From: Parietaria judaica
Taxonomy: Eukaryota > Streptophyta > Magnoliopsida > Rosales > Urticaceae
Direction of reading: 5' to 3'
Length of the DNA: 64,000 nt
Assembly (NCBI GenBank): GCA_954871525.1
Contig: OX940863.1
Location: 24,130,001-24,194,000 of the forward strand
The notes beneath the pieces are model-generated. The model worked only from the letters and a program-made list of their open reading frames with translations. It searched no databases and was not told the DNA's origin. Shown here piece after piece: positions 1 to 12,800 of this stretch; within the stretch, counting starts at the first letter, position 1, and every line of letters starts with the position of its first letter. The translations under genes and the position numbers were made by a program.

Positions 1-500
1 TAAATATAGAAGTTCAACTAAACGTTGTAATCGTTTACAATTACGGTTACGATTACATTTTATTACGATTACGTTTACGATTACGATTTAACAATTACAT
101 CCAAGTGAATGCCACCTAAATTATTTTAGAATGATTTATATTTATTGATTGCTTCATAAAAATATGCGGGTTTAGTATAATATTAATATCGTTTGATGAT
201 AAATTCACCAAAGTAAAAAATATGTGGCATTTTTTTGTTTCAACGCTTATGGAGAAATCGGCCAATCATTTTGAGAGCATAAGGGACATTTCTGTCAAAA
301 ATTTAAGTTCATGAGAAATATTACACAATCACGAAAAGTTCAAGGAGCATTAACGGCATACTCAAACAACGTCAGAGATGGACGCGCTCACCCCACTACG
401 ATACACTCGTCCACACCCGGAAACTGGTGGGTCCCACTGTCAGTGTACCCTAGCCAATGCAGATGTCGAGTGGTGCACAACTTTACTTTGTGTTCTTCGC
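1..500. other. Upstream spacer with TTACGA-like repeats
   Basis: No gene is visible. The first 90 bases are built from imperfect copies of a six-base motif close to TTACGA/ATTACG, resembling the subterminal repeats of small DNA transposons whose other end lies outside the window. The rest is AT-rich sequence leading into the promoter of the phosphoglycerate mutase gene. Confidence 0.5.
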
Positions 501-510
501 CTATATATAG
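501..510 (+). promoter_or_regulatory. TATA box of phosphoglycerate mutase gene
   Basis: CTATATATAG lies about 190 bases before the start codon. A 5' UTR intron fits positions 605-692 (CTC/GTAAGT donor, GCAG acceptor), so the expected transcript start near 530-540 leaves a short spliced leader. Position and sequence suit a plant TATA box; there is no other support. Confidence 0.5.
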
Positions 511-699
511 TATATACACATACATACGTGTATCTATCGATTGAGATTTGCTGGTAGAATCGGACTCTGAAACTCATCCATTTCTTCGAAGGATTCGCAG
601 ACTCGTAAGTGTCTTCTTCTTCTTCCTATCGATCGATTTGTTGATTCGATTGAGTGTTGATGGAGTCTGATTCGTTCTGTGTTTGGATGCAGAGAAACC

Positions 700-3600
700 A
701 TGGGGAGCTCAGGATTTTCGTGGAAGTTGGCGGATCACCCGAAGCTTCCGAAGGGGAAGACCGTGGCTATGGTGGTTCTGGACGGCTGGGGCGAGGCTAA
801 CCCCGACCAGTACAACTGCATCCATGTCGCCGAGACTCCGACCATGGATTCCCTCAAGAACGTACGGTTTCTATGGCAGATCTAGTGTTTTGGTATTCGT
901 TTGCGTGGATTGAATCGATAATTGTTTTGCTTTTCATATCATCCGTATAATGATTTGTGATATATATTGCTTTTATACTGGATTGGAATTTGTTATGTAA
1001 ATATTAGGTTTTAGAGACTCAAGATCGGTGCTTTGCTTTATATATTGAAACCAATATTTTATACACCGCTTACGGGTATACCGATGGAGTTTATGTTAGA
1101 TTTTTAAAAAGGGATACCAATTTTTACTATCCGATTTTATGGGTATACCGCAAAACTAGTGAGTATACTTGTAGGGTTTTTGTAATTTATAAAAAGTACT
1201 AATATAAAATAAAAAATAATATCATAATTTTGGAAAAGAAATCAACTTTTTTGCCCAGATGAGGTGTTGGAAGGGGTTTAAGGGATTATGGAGGGACTGA
1301 TGTGAAAATATTTGAAGAAAGTATGGAATTTTCTTTGTCAAATATCGAATTTGAGGGCTAGAAGGTAATTTTGGGAAGACGGTCGCTACTTGGTGCGGTT
1401 TTTCCCCACACTCATGCCAAAAGAGAGTTATTGTAGGAATACCGGGCCTCTCAAACACTGAGTGTAATATTGCTTCATTGTCATAACTCGTATCCATTCA
1501 TATATCAAGTTTCATTCCTTGTTGGTCTATGTGAAATTGGTCGATTTTCGCATTGTTATTTCTTCACAATTTCGTAAGTTATGTTGGTCTATAAAAAGTA
1601 TGTTATATGAATTGTATTGAACTGAACTATTTGGGTTTTCAGGGTGCTCCTGAGAAATGGAGATTGGTGAGAGCCCATGGTAACGCTGTGGGGCTTCCGA
1701 CAGAGGATGACATGGGCAACAGTGAAGTCGGTCACAACGCGCTCGGGGCTGGACGCATTTTCGCACAAGGGTGAGCTTTGTAATGTAGAGCCATAAACGT
1801 GTTGAGATTTTTTCTCCAATCTTGATTTTCTTTTCTTGATTAGCTTGATTATGTTCTTCACATTGTTTTATATTGAATTTGTATACTTTGTTTTCTAAAT
1901 CTCAGAGCAAAGCTCGTTGACCTTGCTCTTGCCACCGGAAAGATCTACCAAGGAGACGGTTTTAACTATATCAAGGGTTCTTTTGAGACCGGCACCTTGC
2001 ATCTCATTGGGCTGTGCAGCGATGGCGGAGTTCATTCGAGGCTTGACCAGTTGCAGGTTGGGTTTTTATATAAGTTCAACACAATCACGGCATTGAAAGC
2101 TCATATTTCATGAAAATAAATATAATGGGTTCTTACTATACAAAAAGTCAAGAGACCTATTCAAACTGTCTAATTTCTCTTTTTGTGCAGTTGTTGCTCA
2201 AAGGATGTAGTGAGAATGGTGCTAAGAGAATTCGTGTCCATATACTTACCGATGGCCGTGACGTGTTGGACGGTTCGAGTGTGGGATTTGTCGAGACACT
2301 TGAAAATGATCTTGCCGAGCTACGCGCAAAAGGGTGTGATGCTCAGATTGCATCGGGTGGTGGTCGGATGTATGTGACCATGGACCGTTATGAGGTATGA
2401 AATAGCTCAGCTTTTGAGGTCTTTTCTATTTACAAGTGGAAAATAATGAATTACTTATTCTCCCATGAAAATTTGCATTACTTTGCGAAGTTTTGCTACT
2501 TTCATTTTCTCGTTTTTTTTTTTTATATTTATATTAGAAAAAATGATTACAATTACTGATTGCCCATTAGTTTCCATGCTGGGCCCATACGAAGGATTAT
2601 AAGCCCATAAAGCTGAGGCGAATACCGCGTTTATAAAGGGATAAAAAAAAATACTTATAAATGATTAAAAACCTCAAAATAATGAATAAATGCTTACAAC
2701 GGTATCTGTCATTTACAGAATGACTGGGAAGTTGTGAAAAGAGGATGGGATGCTCAAGTTCTTGGTGAAGCCCCGTACAAATTCAAGAATGCGGTCGAAG
2801 CGGTGAAGACATTACGTAAAGAGCCCAATGCCAACGACCAATACCTCCATCCGTTTGTTATCGTCGATGAGAGTGGGAAGCCCGTGGGTCCCATTGTGGA
2901 CGGCGATGCTGTTGTCACGATCAACTTCCGAGCTGATCGTATGGTCATGATGGCCAAGGCGCTCGAATACGAAGACTTCGACAAGTTTGACAGAGTCCGA
3001 TTCCCGAAGATCCGCTACGCTGGAATGCTCCAATACGATGGTGAATTGAAGCTCCCGAACCACTACCTCGTCTCCCCTCCGGAAATTGATAGAACTTCTG
3101 GTGAATATTTGGTTCACAACGGCGTCCGAACTTTTGCTTGCAGGTATTTCACCAATCAAATTTTAGATATAAGCTATACAAATTTGATTTTAATTCAATA
3201 ATAGGGATCAGATGATACAAAATAAATTCTCTCAATTAACCATAGATGAAATCCAAAGACAGTTAAATATCGGGAACAACACAGCCGAGTTCTTCACTAT
3301 CACGTAGATTGAAATACATTTCAGTGATTTTGAGGCAAAATAATATGAATATTGTGAATTTTTTCAGTGGTAACTTCTAAATTCTCCTTTTTACTGTTTC
3401 TTAACAGTGAGACTGTTAAATTCGGTCACGTAACTTTCTTCTGGAACGGAAACCGTTCTGGATATTTCAAAGCTGACATGGAAGAGTACGTGGAAATCCC
3501 AAGCGACAGTGGAATCACCTTTAATGTTAAACCAAAGATGAAGGCTGTCGAAATTGCTGAAAAGGCAAGAGACGCTATTCTTAGCGGGAATTTCCACCAG

Positions 3601-4379
3601 GTACAATTTTATATCTCATACATAACTAAAGAAATTTTGTTCGGATCCCGAAAATGTTCGTTTAATTTTGCTTTGGTGTGTCTTCAGGTTCGTGTCAACT
3701 TACCGAACAGCGACATGGTGGGACATACCGGTGATATCGACGCCACCGTTGTTGCTTGCAAGGCCGCTGATGAGGCTGTGAAGGTATATCGCTGGCTAAG
3801 CTCTGTTTCTTTACTGATTCAATTTGTTAGAAATATTGGTATACATATCAGTTAGATAGTTAATTATAATGCTACTTTGTAATTAGTAATTTTAATTGTA
3901 TAGATTAATTATTTCTTAATCACATGCATCCTATCTTATTAAACCGTGTATATTAATGCTTCATTTTTTTTTATTGCAGATCATACTTGACGCTATCGAG
4001 CAAGTTTGCGGGATTTACGTCGTTACCGCCGATCACGGAAATGCCGAAGACATGGTGAAGAGGAACAAAGCCGGGAAACCGGCACTTGACAAGAACGGCA
4101 ACATTCAAGTCCTCACTTCCCACACTCTTCAGCCAGTAAGTTTTGGTCAACCCTTAGCTAAAATCTAAACATCATCCTTAAGTGATTCTAATAAAAACGG
4201 TATGTTTTTATCAGGTTCCGATCGCCATCGGAGGTCCGGGACTGACAGCTGGCGTCAGATTCCGCAACGATGTCCCCAACGGCGGCCTTGCCAACGTCGC
4301 CGCGACGGTGATGAATCTTCACGGGTTCGAGGCTCCCAGTGACTACGAGACGACCCTGATTGAAGTCGTCGACAACTAG
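700..4379 (+). CDS. iPGAM: 2,3-bisphosphoglycerate-independent phosphoglycerate mutase
   Basis: Interconverts 3- and 2-phosphoglycerate in cytosolic glycolysis. It is a metal-dependent enzyme of the alkaline phosphatase superfamily. Coding exons are 700-861, 1643-1770, 1906-2056, 2191-2394, 2719-3143, 3408-3600, 3688-3783, 3980-4135 and 4215-4379; these nine follow a non-coding first exon that ends at 604. All junctions are GT-AG and in phase, giving 559 aa, the usual plant length. Visible motifs are DGWGE (Asp28), the catalytic serine in GNSEVGHN (Ser81), [23 protein letters not shown] and [10 protein letters not shown], which supply the phosphate and metal ligands of the family. The start is the first ATG after the leader intron (ACCATGG context). 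No transit peptide is evident, which fits the cytosolic form. No defect is seen, so it is probably functional. Confidence 0.96.
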
Positions 4380-4950
4380 GAGGGCAGCTAGGAAAATCGG
4401 CTTTCTCGATTTTGTTTTTGTTTTTCTTCGGTATTTTCTGAGTTTTGACTCAATTTAAAGCCGCGCATAAACGAGGTCGTGCATTATGAAAGAAAAAAAA
4501 TGCTTCCTAATTTAATAAGTTTGAGAAAACAACTTGATTCCATTGCCACATTGATATTTACTTGTGTGGCAGTGAACAGAAAGAGTATAATATTTTGCAT
4601 CTTCATGTTCTTGGTTTTTTATTTTCATTTTAATTATGATTTACCTTATCTTATTTTATATATTAGTTTTAGGATGATATAAAGGAAAATGGAATCTTGG
4701 ATACTATGTAGGATGATAAATGTAAAATAAAGAATATAGGATGATAAAGTTGCTATACAGCATTATTTATTACCATACATTGGCATTATGAACTTTTATA
4801 GATTATTTTACTAATCTAGAATAATAAAAAACCAATTATGGAAACTATTCACTGCGGAGAAGAAAAATTATAAAAAAGTTGAAGATGCTGAACATGATGT
4901 ATTTTATTTCGATTTAAAATAACCCTAACCTAACTTTCACCGCCGTAATG
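4380..4950. other. 3' UTR and spacer
   Basis: AT-rich sequence following the phosphoglycerate mutase stop codon. It should hold the 3' UTR. I see no gene or clear repeat before the inverted repeat that begins near 4955. Confidence 0.5.
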
Positions 4951-4954
4951 ATGA

Positions 4955-5470
4955 TAGCTGTTTTGCCAATGATGTGGATCATCACGAGAAGAGACTATTA
5001 AGGAACCCGCCTTTATACACAAGGCAGGCTTACATTCTAAACGATGAACATAGCGGTCTTCGATTTTGTTGTTATAGTTTTACTATAGTAAACACCAATA
5101 AAAACGCTATTGAATACGAAATACTCAAAATGGACATCATATACGGTAATCGGGAATCGAGATAGCCACACTGTCTGATGAGCTCTACCAAAAGAGCCAT
5201 AACATTGTCTCTTCAATGCTATGGTTCTTTTGGTAGAGCCCATCCGATAGAATGGCTATCCCGATTTCCGTATCATCGTATATGATGTCGATTTTGATCC
5301 GTATTCAATAGCGTCCTTGCCGGTATTGACTATCGAGAAGTTATAACCAGAATCAGAGACTGCTGTGTTCATCTTTTACAGCGTAAGCATACCTTATGTA
5401 AAAGATGAGTTCCTTAATAGTCTTTCTTCACGGAGATTCAGATCATTGGCAGCATAGCTATATAGCTATC
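4955..5470. repeat. Long imperfect inverted repeat (hairpin locus)
   Basis: Two arms of about 250 bases (roughly 4955-5208 and 5210-5470) are reverse complements with an estimated three quarters identity. They meet at a tight loop near 5209. The stem next to the loop (5182-5206 against 5214-5238) is nearly perfect and carries CTCTACCAAAAGAGCCATA. Arm 1 has an open frame of 63 codons (4974-5165); the matching stretch of arm 2 is broken by small indels. I recognise no protein family. No target duplication was found, so it may be an inverted gene-fragment duplication rather than a transposon. Confidence 0.7.
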
Positions 5471-5647
5471 GGAGCGTCTTTTCTTCTTCTCAAAGCCAGC
5501 GCGGCAACTGGCTTCTCTAAACACCGCGATTTGCTCGGGGGTTGCACTCGGAGGAGGCTGCGGATGAACAAGGGCGTAATGCGCCATCCCGAACCGGATA
5601 AGATCTGCAACAAACCTTTCAAAGAATAAAATTTCAAACTTGATCAT
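5438..5647 (-). CDS. Hypothetical gene fragment
   Basis: A 69-codon open frame on the minus strand has protein-like composition, with a stretch reading RFGMAHYALVHPQPPPSATP and then a basic end (EKKKRR). A possible 3' splice site (TTTGTTGCAG) falls inside it, so part may be an exon of a longer gene, but I could not find a matching first exon. It touches the outer edge of the inverted repeat just below it, and both could come from one ancestral gene. I do not recognise the family; it may be a relic. Confidence 0.25.
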   Translation of the reverse strand: MIKFEILFFERFVADLIRFGMAHYALVHPQPPPSATPEQIAVFREASCRAGFEKKKRRSDSYIAMLPMI

Positions 5648-6115
5648 TTGATCAAATCAACACAATCAAACACAATATCCAATGAAATTATTGGTATTGT
5701 TTCAATTCATTTCAAGCGAAACGTTAGCATTAGAATCGATACAAAAACTTGAAACCACAAAACCTAGCTAAAATTCACACCTTCATTTCACGAAGGCGAG
5801 TCTCGAAACTCCTACGGCAACCATCGGAGCTCCGAAACTCCAGCAAGAATCAGTGGCGATGAAGAGTGAAGGCAAACTCGCCGAGCTCAGTGTTATTAGT
5901 GATCAACACTGATTAATTATTATTATTATCAATGAATTGTATTACACATTGTTTATAGACACATGATTCATGACTTGGAATTGCAACAAACATTAATTTG
6001 AGGGTCAAAACAGAAATGACTTGGTGTACATTAAGTATTAATAATAGTTGTTACAACAGAAATGACGGCGAGTTAATTAAGGTCTCGTGTTTTTGTGAAT
6101 CACAAAAACAATTAA
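5648..6115. other. Spacer, nothing recognised
   Basis: Moderately AT-rich sequence without a convincing gene, RNA or repeat. The part at 5780-5900 is GC-richer and could be an untranslated region of a gene related to the fragment at 5438-5647. Confidence 0.35.
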
Positions 6116-6124
6116 TAAATTGTA

Positions 6125-6581
6125 GGGTTATTGGCGGCATAAATACTTAATTACGACGAATGTTGCACTTTAGTACATGTTTTCATTTTTTGACGGCAAA
6201 AATACTTAAATACAACGAATGTTGCACTTTAACACCAATTTTCATTTTTTACGGAAAAATACTTAACTACGACAAATGTTATACTTTACTTTATAAAGGA
6301 AAAAGTACTCAGTTTATCATGATGTCTTTCTCCGTTATGTTAGCTCGTGTATAATAATATGAGTACTTTTGCCACTAAATAATAACTTAACTTTAACCAA
6401 CAAAAAATGATTTGAGGATTTGATAAAAAAATGCAAGATTCATCGTAGTTAAGTATTTTTGCCGTAAAAAAATGAGAATAAGTATTAGTAAAAAAATACC
6501 TTAAAAAAGTTATTAGTAAAAAAAAATGAGTATTAAAGTACAACATTCGACGTAGTTGAGTATTTACGCCGCCAATAACCC
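6125..6581. mobile_element. Mutator-like foldback MITE with perfect 9-bp TSD
   Basis: The ends read GGGTTATTGGCGGC inward from both sides, and the inverted repeats run for about 45 bases. The nine bases TAAATTGTA occur exactly on both sides (6116-6124 and 6582-6590). A 9-bp duplication with long terminal inverted repeats is typical of Mutator-like elements. There is no coding capacity, so it is non-autonomous. Internal copies of a motif like GACGGCAAAAATACTTAA recur in both arms. Confidence 0.85.
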
Positions 6582-6622
6582 TAAATTGTAAAAGAATTCT
6601 CACTTTAATTTAATTACTAAAA

Positions 6623-7121
6623 GGGTATTAGCGTCAAAAGTACCCAAGTAGTTCAGAAATGAGGCGGCATAGAGCCGACCTAAAAAAACTATGGCAAAAA
6701 TACTCAAGCTCACCTTTTTTGGCAGATCTGTAGACCTTATCCCCTTTTCCATTAGTTTTTTTTTTTACTATTTCCGTCAGTGATGACGTGAACAACAAAT
6801 AAAATAAATAAACTCAAAGGATCAAACCCAAAAACATCAAAATAAACCTGGATGTAAACACCGATTCTTGGAACATTAACAACGCTAATTCTTATTTTCA
6901 ATCTCACTTTCTTCCTCGAATTCTCTATTAATCTCCTCAATAGCATCACTAATTTGCGTTGTTGACGTCATTAATGACAGTAATAGTAGGAAAATTTAAC
7001 GGAAAAGTGGATGAGGTCTACCGATCCGCCAAAAAAGGTAAACTATTTTGCCATAATTTTTTAAAATTAACTCCATGCCACCATTTCTAAATAATTTTGA
7101 TACTTTTGCCGCTAATAACCC
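6623..7121. mobile_element. Second Mutator-like MITE, older
   Basis: The ends GGGTATTAGCGTCAAAAGTA and (reverse complement) GGGTTATTAGCGGCAAAAGTA match the neighbouring MITE family. Flanks TTACTAAAA and TTATTAAAT agree at 7 of 9 positions. Inner arms (near 6715-6750 and 7000-7040) are also inverted copies. The imperfect duplication suggests an older insertion. Confidence 0.65.
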
Positions 7122-8356
7122 TTATTAAATGATATAAGTTTTGTCAATCTTAATGAATTACTAGAAACGCCGCGCGAGATTAATAATCAAAATAAACCTT
7201 ATAATGATAAATATCAAACCATTTTATAGAATAGTTATTTCCTCTATTCTATCTCCCAGGTGACATATATCATTGATTCAAGTTATAATATGGAAGCTAA
7301 CAAAGAATAAAATCTATGATAAATTCATTTCTCATTAAACAGAAAGAGAAATATCTAACTTATACTATCTATTATAAAGCCTTTAGTTATATAACGTTTT
7401 TATTTTATTTTTTCTAACTCTCTTAGAAAATCCCTTTACCAACAGTTTTTCTTCACAGAATATTATATTGTCCTCACATATTTATGTAGTTACATCATAA
7501 GTTACATGGTTGTTATTAAATACAGTAATAAGCATAACAACGCTACTATAATATGTCGTGATACGGTGATAGTAATTAGGGTATAATTGCATGAAAATGA
7601 CCATTTATGCTCAATGACACACACAAAAAAAAAATGCTCGTACAGAAAGCTCTTCCTTTTATACATGAGCTCCAGAATGCACCACAAATGTAACACCAAC
7701 CAAAATCATAGAATAAAAAAAGAGCACCTCAATTCCACAACAAATTAATCTAAAGAATAATAAACAATACAGGATTTACGATTAAGAATAATAATTAAAA
7801 AAAAAAACAATCTATAAATATAAAAAGAAAATCTTGAATCCCATGATGCCTCCCTCCCTCTCTAGCTTTTTTTTAATTTTTTGCTTGTCATTGCTAAAAT
7901 TTGTACATAAGAACATTAAGATTCTAAATGATGGAAAAACATTAAGAAAAGTCACTTTGTTAACAGGAAAAGAATTAAATTTTCATTAATACAAAATAAA
8001 AAAATCGGTAAAAATGACAAAGTTGTAAGCAAAAGAAAGAGAAGCATTGATCGGTATAAAACGCAAAAATAATCACGCAAGAGAGCATTGAATTTGAAAC
8101 ACTGCATGTAATTTTCACAATAATGAAATAATAAATCAATATGATTTATGTTTATTATTTTTATATAAGTACAATTAAATGAATTTGCACATTTAAAAGA
8201 GTAAACCAAAACTCCATCATAAGTCATTGCATGAAATAAACAAGGCCAAAGTTAAAGTCATTTATAATTTATCGCGTAAAATAATTTATATGAAGGCTAG
8301 TGATTTATAGAATAATACATTATTATTATTATTTTTTTCTACAAAGAATACACATC

Positions 8357-8388
<32 letters not shown>

Positions 8389-8734
8389 CATCCATTATAA
8401 TAGTTATACATTTATTATCTTTTGTACGCTTACGTTGAATAGTGGTATGAGTCTTTATATTTCCCTAAACGTTAGTGCTTTCAAACATTAGTACGTTATT
8501 TGAAAATTAAACCTATGTAATAAGTAGGGATCCAATCATATGTAATGTGTTAAAATTGCATTTTATTTTATTTTTAATATGTGGCTAAACGTGAATTAGT
8601 GGTGAGATTTATATCAAACTTTTTTATATTTCTTATATGACATTGTAATCTAAAAATATGTAAAGTTCCAAATCACTTTCTAAGAAAATTTAAAAATATG
8701 TAAAGTGCCAAATCAATTTGTAATTAAATTTAAT
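7122..8734. other. AT-rich spacer with TA microsatellite
   Basis: No gene is seen. A TA dinucleotide run lies near 8355-8384. Low-complexity A and T tracts account for the rest. Confidence 0.5.
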
Positions 8735-9222
8735 GAGCTATTAAAATTGCATGCAATCGTGTATAACTTGTATTTGCATGCATATTGGTTTTGGTTTGAC
8801 CCGATTTAACATGGTTGTGGTCGTTTTTAGAGGGATTCCGGTCCATTTTCAATAATCGAAGACATACCGACCGAGCTCATTTGAAGAACATCGACGCTTT
8901 AAACATAAACCTAGCTCTTTGTCTGTCGCGGTGGACACTAAAATAAAACATGTAAACAAAAACTACGATTAGAAAAGAGAAAATGAAAATAATGGACACA
9001 AAGAATATGTATAAAAGTAATAGCTATTAAAATTGCATGCAATTATATATAATATGTATTTGCATGCAAATTTGTTTCGATTTAACTCCCTTTAACAGTT
9101 AACACGGTTACGATTTTTAAAAAAAGCGGTTCCGGTCCATTCTCCATAGTCGAAGACATAACGAACGAGCTCGTTTATACAACATCAACGCTTTAAACGT
9201 AAACCTCTTCGTCATTCGTGGT
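8735..9222. repeat. Tandem duplication, second copy split by hAT insertion
   Basis: A unit of about 288 bases starting with AGCTATTAAAATTGCATGCAA occurs at about 8735-9021 and again from about 9022. The second copy is interrupted at 9222 by the hAT transposon and resumes at 13644, where GTAAAACATGCAAACAAAAA matches ATAAAACATGTAAACAAAAA of copy one (8942-8961). Both carry TGCATGCAA motifs and a GGTTCCGGTCCATT-like segment. No coding function is seen. Confidence 0.75.
9215..9222. repeat. 8-bp target site duplication, left copy
   Basis: TTCGTGGT immediately precedes the hAT terminus and is repeated exactly at 13644-13651. Confidence 0.9.
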
Positions 9223-9805
9223 TAGAGCTGCACATGGAGCAATCGCGACCGATCGCGACTAAAGTCGCCAAAATCGCGACTGTACACGTCGCGATGCGTC
9301 GTGGCGTGCCTGGTCGCGATGCGTCGCGACGTGGTCGCGATTTAGCGAGGAAGGACCAAAAAAAAGGGTGCGGCAAAAGTTATTTTTTGTTTCCAATGTT
9401 TAATTTTATTAGTTTTTATCCGAATTTAAGTATTAAATTATGTAAACTTATTATTTAAACTTTATTTATTTCAAAATTAATATTTTAGTATGTTATTATT
9501 GTGTAACATATTATTAATTTTAATTTATAAGTTAATTTTTAAGTTGTAATATATGTTAATAAGTATTAATGTGTACCATATTAATAATTATTAAAATTCT
9601 AAAATAAATAAGTAAATATGATAAAACAAGATATTAAAAAAAAAGTTGTATTATTCATTGTGAATATTACAATATGGTGGAAGAAGTTGTAAATATTCAG
9701 TGTAAATATTACAAGATGCCTCACTAAAACCTCTCTCGTAAAACCCTCCTTAGGGACATAAAACCAAGAGAGGAAAGAGCACATCATATTGGCGTTTACA
9801 TTGCG

Positions 9806-12800
9806 TCACTCGGGGAACCAGTCGTTAAACCTTTGCGTCATAAGCTCTAGCTCGGTTGGCTCGGTCCGTTGGGCGATGGTGGGGTTGCGGAACATCCAAT
9901 CGTTCAACACCACCGCTTGCTCGAGGTGTGTGGGAGTTGTTGACGCCCTCCGGTCGTCGATTATATGCTGAGCCGAGCTGAACGCGCTCTCCGAAGCAAC
10001 GCTGGAAATGGGGATGGACAGTATATCCCTCGCCATTCTCGCCAATATCGGGAATCTTTCCCGTTGATTCTTCCACCATCCAATCACATCGAACTCGACG
10101 GAGTCCTCGTCGATCCGCAGGCCGTAGTACCGCTTCAGTTCTTGCGGGGCACCGTCCGTTTCCTCCGCTCGTGCCGGTGGCGTACCGGATCCCGATGCTT
10201 CTCCGCGATCCAGTCTTTGCTTCAGTCTCCGGACAAATGCTAGGCCGGTCTTGGTTGGGCTTTCCATAACTGCCCTTTGCTCCGCCTCCACGTTAAACTG
10301 TGGGAACCGCCGGTCGTATTCACTGTAAAGTTCATAAAAAGCTTCATTAACAACCTTAATATAATCAGTGTAATCCACCCCTAAGTTTGTCCCGATTGCT
10401 GACATCAAAGGCCCGAACGTAAACATAATACGGGGATCCAAGATAGCACCGAAACAATACGAAAAAGGGGGTGGATCCCAATAACTTTTGAATTTTGCAA
10501 CCATTCCCTCAATCATGGGCGAAATAACAGGGTCATTTGCGAATTCAGAAAAAGTGTTTGTAATTTCGTAAAGACCCGAAAGACCATGATTCAAGGAAGG
10601 TTGTCTTTGGTTTGAAAAATTTAAAGTAACAGCGTAAAAGGGTTTGAGGAATTGGGTGAATTTCTGGGCCATTTCCCATTCTGCCTCCGTGATCCGCTCC
10701 GAGGCCTCTAGTTCGGTGAGGAGGAAAGCGCTTAACGGTAATCTCTGTCTACAAACAACTGAAAGCATTAGATATGTAGAGTTCCATCGTGTATTGTTGT
10801 CTAAACCAAACTTATTAGCTTTATGATTGTGCTCTTTACAAAATCGTCTCCACCTAACAACGGTTTGAGAATGCCGGATCCAATCGACAACGCCGCGTAT
10901 TTTGTCAACGTGCCCTGAAATATTTCGTTCCCCCGTTCTAGCAATTAAATTAATGATGTGACAAGCACATTTTTGATGTAAAATATTACGAAAAGGAGAA
11001 CCGGGCAAACTATTTTCTAAGATAGTAATAGCGGCGTTATTGTTTGCGGCATTGTCTAACGTAATAGAAATGATACGATTTTGCAAACCCCAATCATTGA
11101 ATAATTCTATTAATTTATCGGAAATGTTTTTTCCGGTATGGCGACACTCGAATGGTGACATGTTTAAAAGTTTTTGACATGGATCCCAATTCTCGTCGAC
11201 GTAATGGGCGGTCAGACTCAAATAGTCGTTAAGACTCGGACCGCTCCACAAGTCGGTGGTAAAAGCAACGTTAATGTTGGACATTTTGAAAAAATCGACC
11301 AAATAATTTTTTTGCATTTTGTAAGCAGACTCCATGTCCCTGGTATATGTCGTACGGGAAAACTGTTCGTAAGACGGATTAACCCTTTGCATATATTGTG
11401 TATGCGCAGGGTTTTCCACCAAACTCATCGGTGCGCCCGTAGACAGTAACCACTCGAGGGTCCATTTCCGTAAATTTTCGGTGGTAAGAGCACTTACCTG
11501 TGCTGTGTTTACCTCGTTACCGTCTCCGTAGCACGCTTTCTTATGTCGCGTCAAGTAGCCGGTTCCTTTGTCCCCCAACGCATCGAGGGTTTGATGGCAC
11601 TTCTTGCACGTGGCGATCTTGATTCGAACACCGTTCTCCACCCGTCGTTCCTCGTGAAAATAATCCCACACCTTCGCTTTGTTTGGTCGTCCCCACAACA
11701 AGTTAGGAGGACTTTCCCTATTAAAAATATACGGGAGAAAAAAGGTTAACAAAATAAAAATGGGTATTAATTTTACATGGATTAAATATTAATATTAATC
11801 ATATTAATTAATTAAATTTCATATAGTTAATTAAAAGAGTTAACGAAATAAAAAATGGTATTTTCTATGTGTGGAAATCATTATCAAGCTCTTTTTGACG
11901 GAACTCCCCGAGGTTCCACGGCCAGATCGACTGGAAAGGATGCTATGATCTCGCTTTAGGCCCAAGCTTTTCTAGACAGAACTCCCCGAGGTTCCCAGGC
12001 TAGCTTGGAGGAGATTGCAAAGCAAACCTTATTTAAAAACCAATCTTTCTAAGACACCGTATTCCATTAAGAACTTTATAATAATCACCACACATACAAA
12101 TTACCATTTTTAATCCCGTTAACTTATTAAATATCAAGAAAATCGTTTCTGATGTGGAAGATCAGTCGGAACCGCAACCACAGAGCATACTAAGACTTTC
12201 AAGAGACGTGACAAATTAATTAATTAAACTAAAAGGTAATTAAACTATAATATTTATCGTAAAAAAAATTAAACGAAATTAATTAATTAAGATAATATGA
12301 TTAAATGATAATTAAATCTCAAGAAAATCGTTTCTGATGTGGAAGATCAGTCGGAACCGCAACCACAGAGCATACTAAGACTTTCAAGTGATTATTATTT
12401 AATAATTATTAATTATTAAAAATTAATTATTTTTTTTCAATTATTTTTTTAATTATTATTTATTACTTATTAATTATTATTTATTATTAAGTACTAACTT
12501 ATTAATTAATAAAAAATTAATAATAAATGAAATAAAAAAAGGATTAAAGGTTATTACCCGGTAGCAGGACGTCGACTTCGTCGAGGACGGGCAACCGAGG
12601 CTTCACCGCTATCTTGATTGGAAGGTTGAGGAGAACCGCGGTGGTACACCCCGATATTTGAACCACGGATCGAGGTCGGCGTTTGATAGTCGTCGGGATC
12701 GGCATCGTCGGGACGTTGGGTTTGGTCGGGATCGGCATCTTCGGGACCTTGAGGTTCGTCGGGATCGGCACCTTCGGGACCTTGAGCTCGGTATTCGGCA

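Noticed and set aside
11543..11749. 68-codon plus frame at the transposase N terminus
   Set aside because: Antisense shadow of the BED finger coding sequence.
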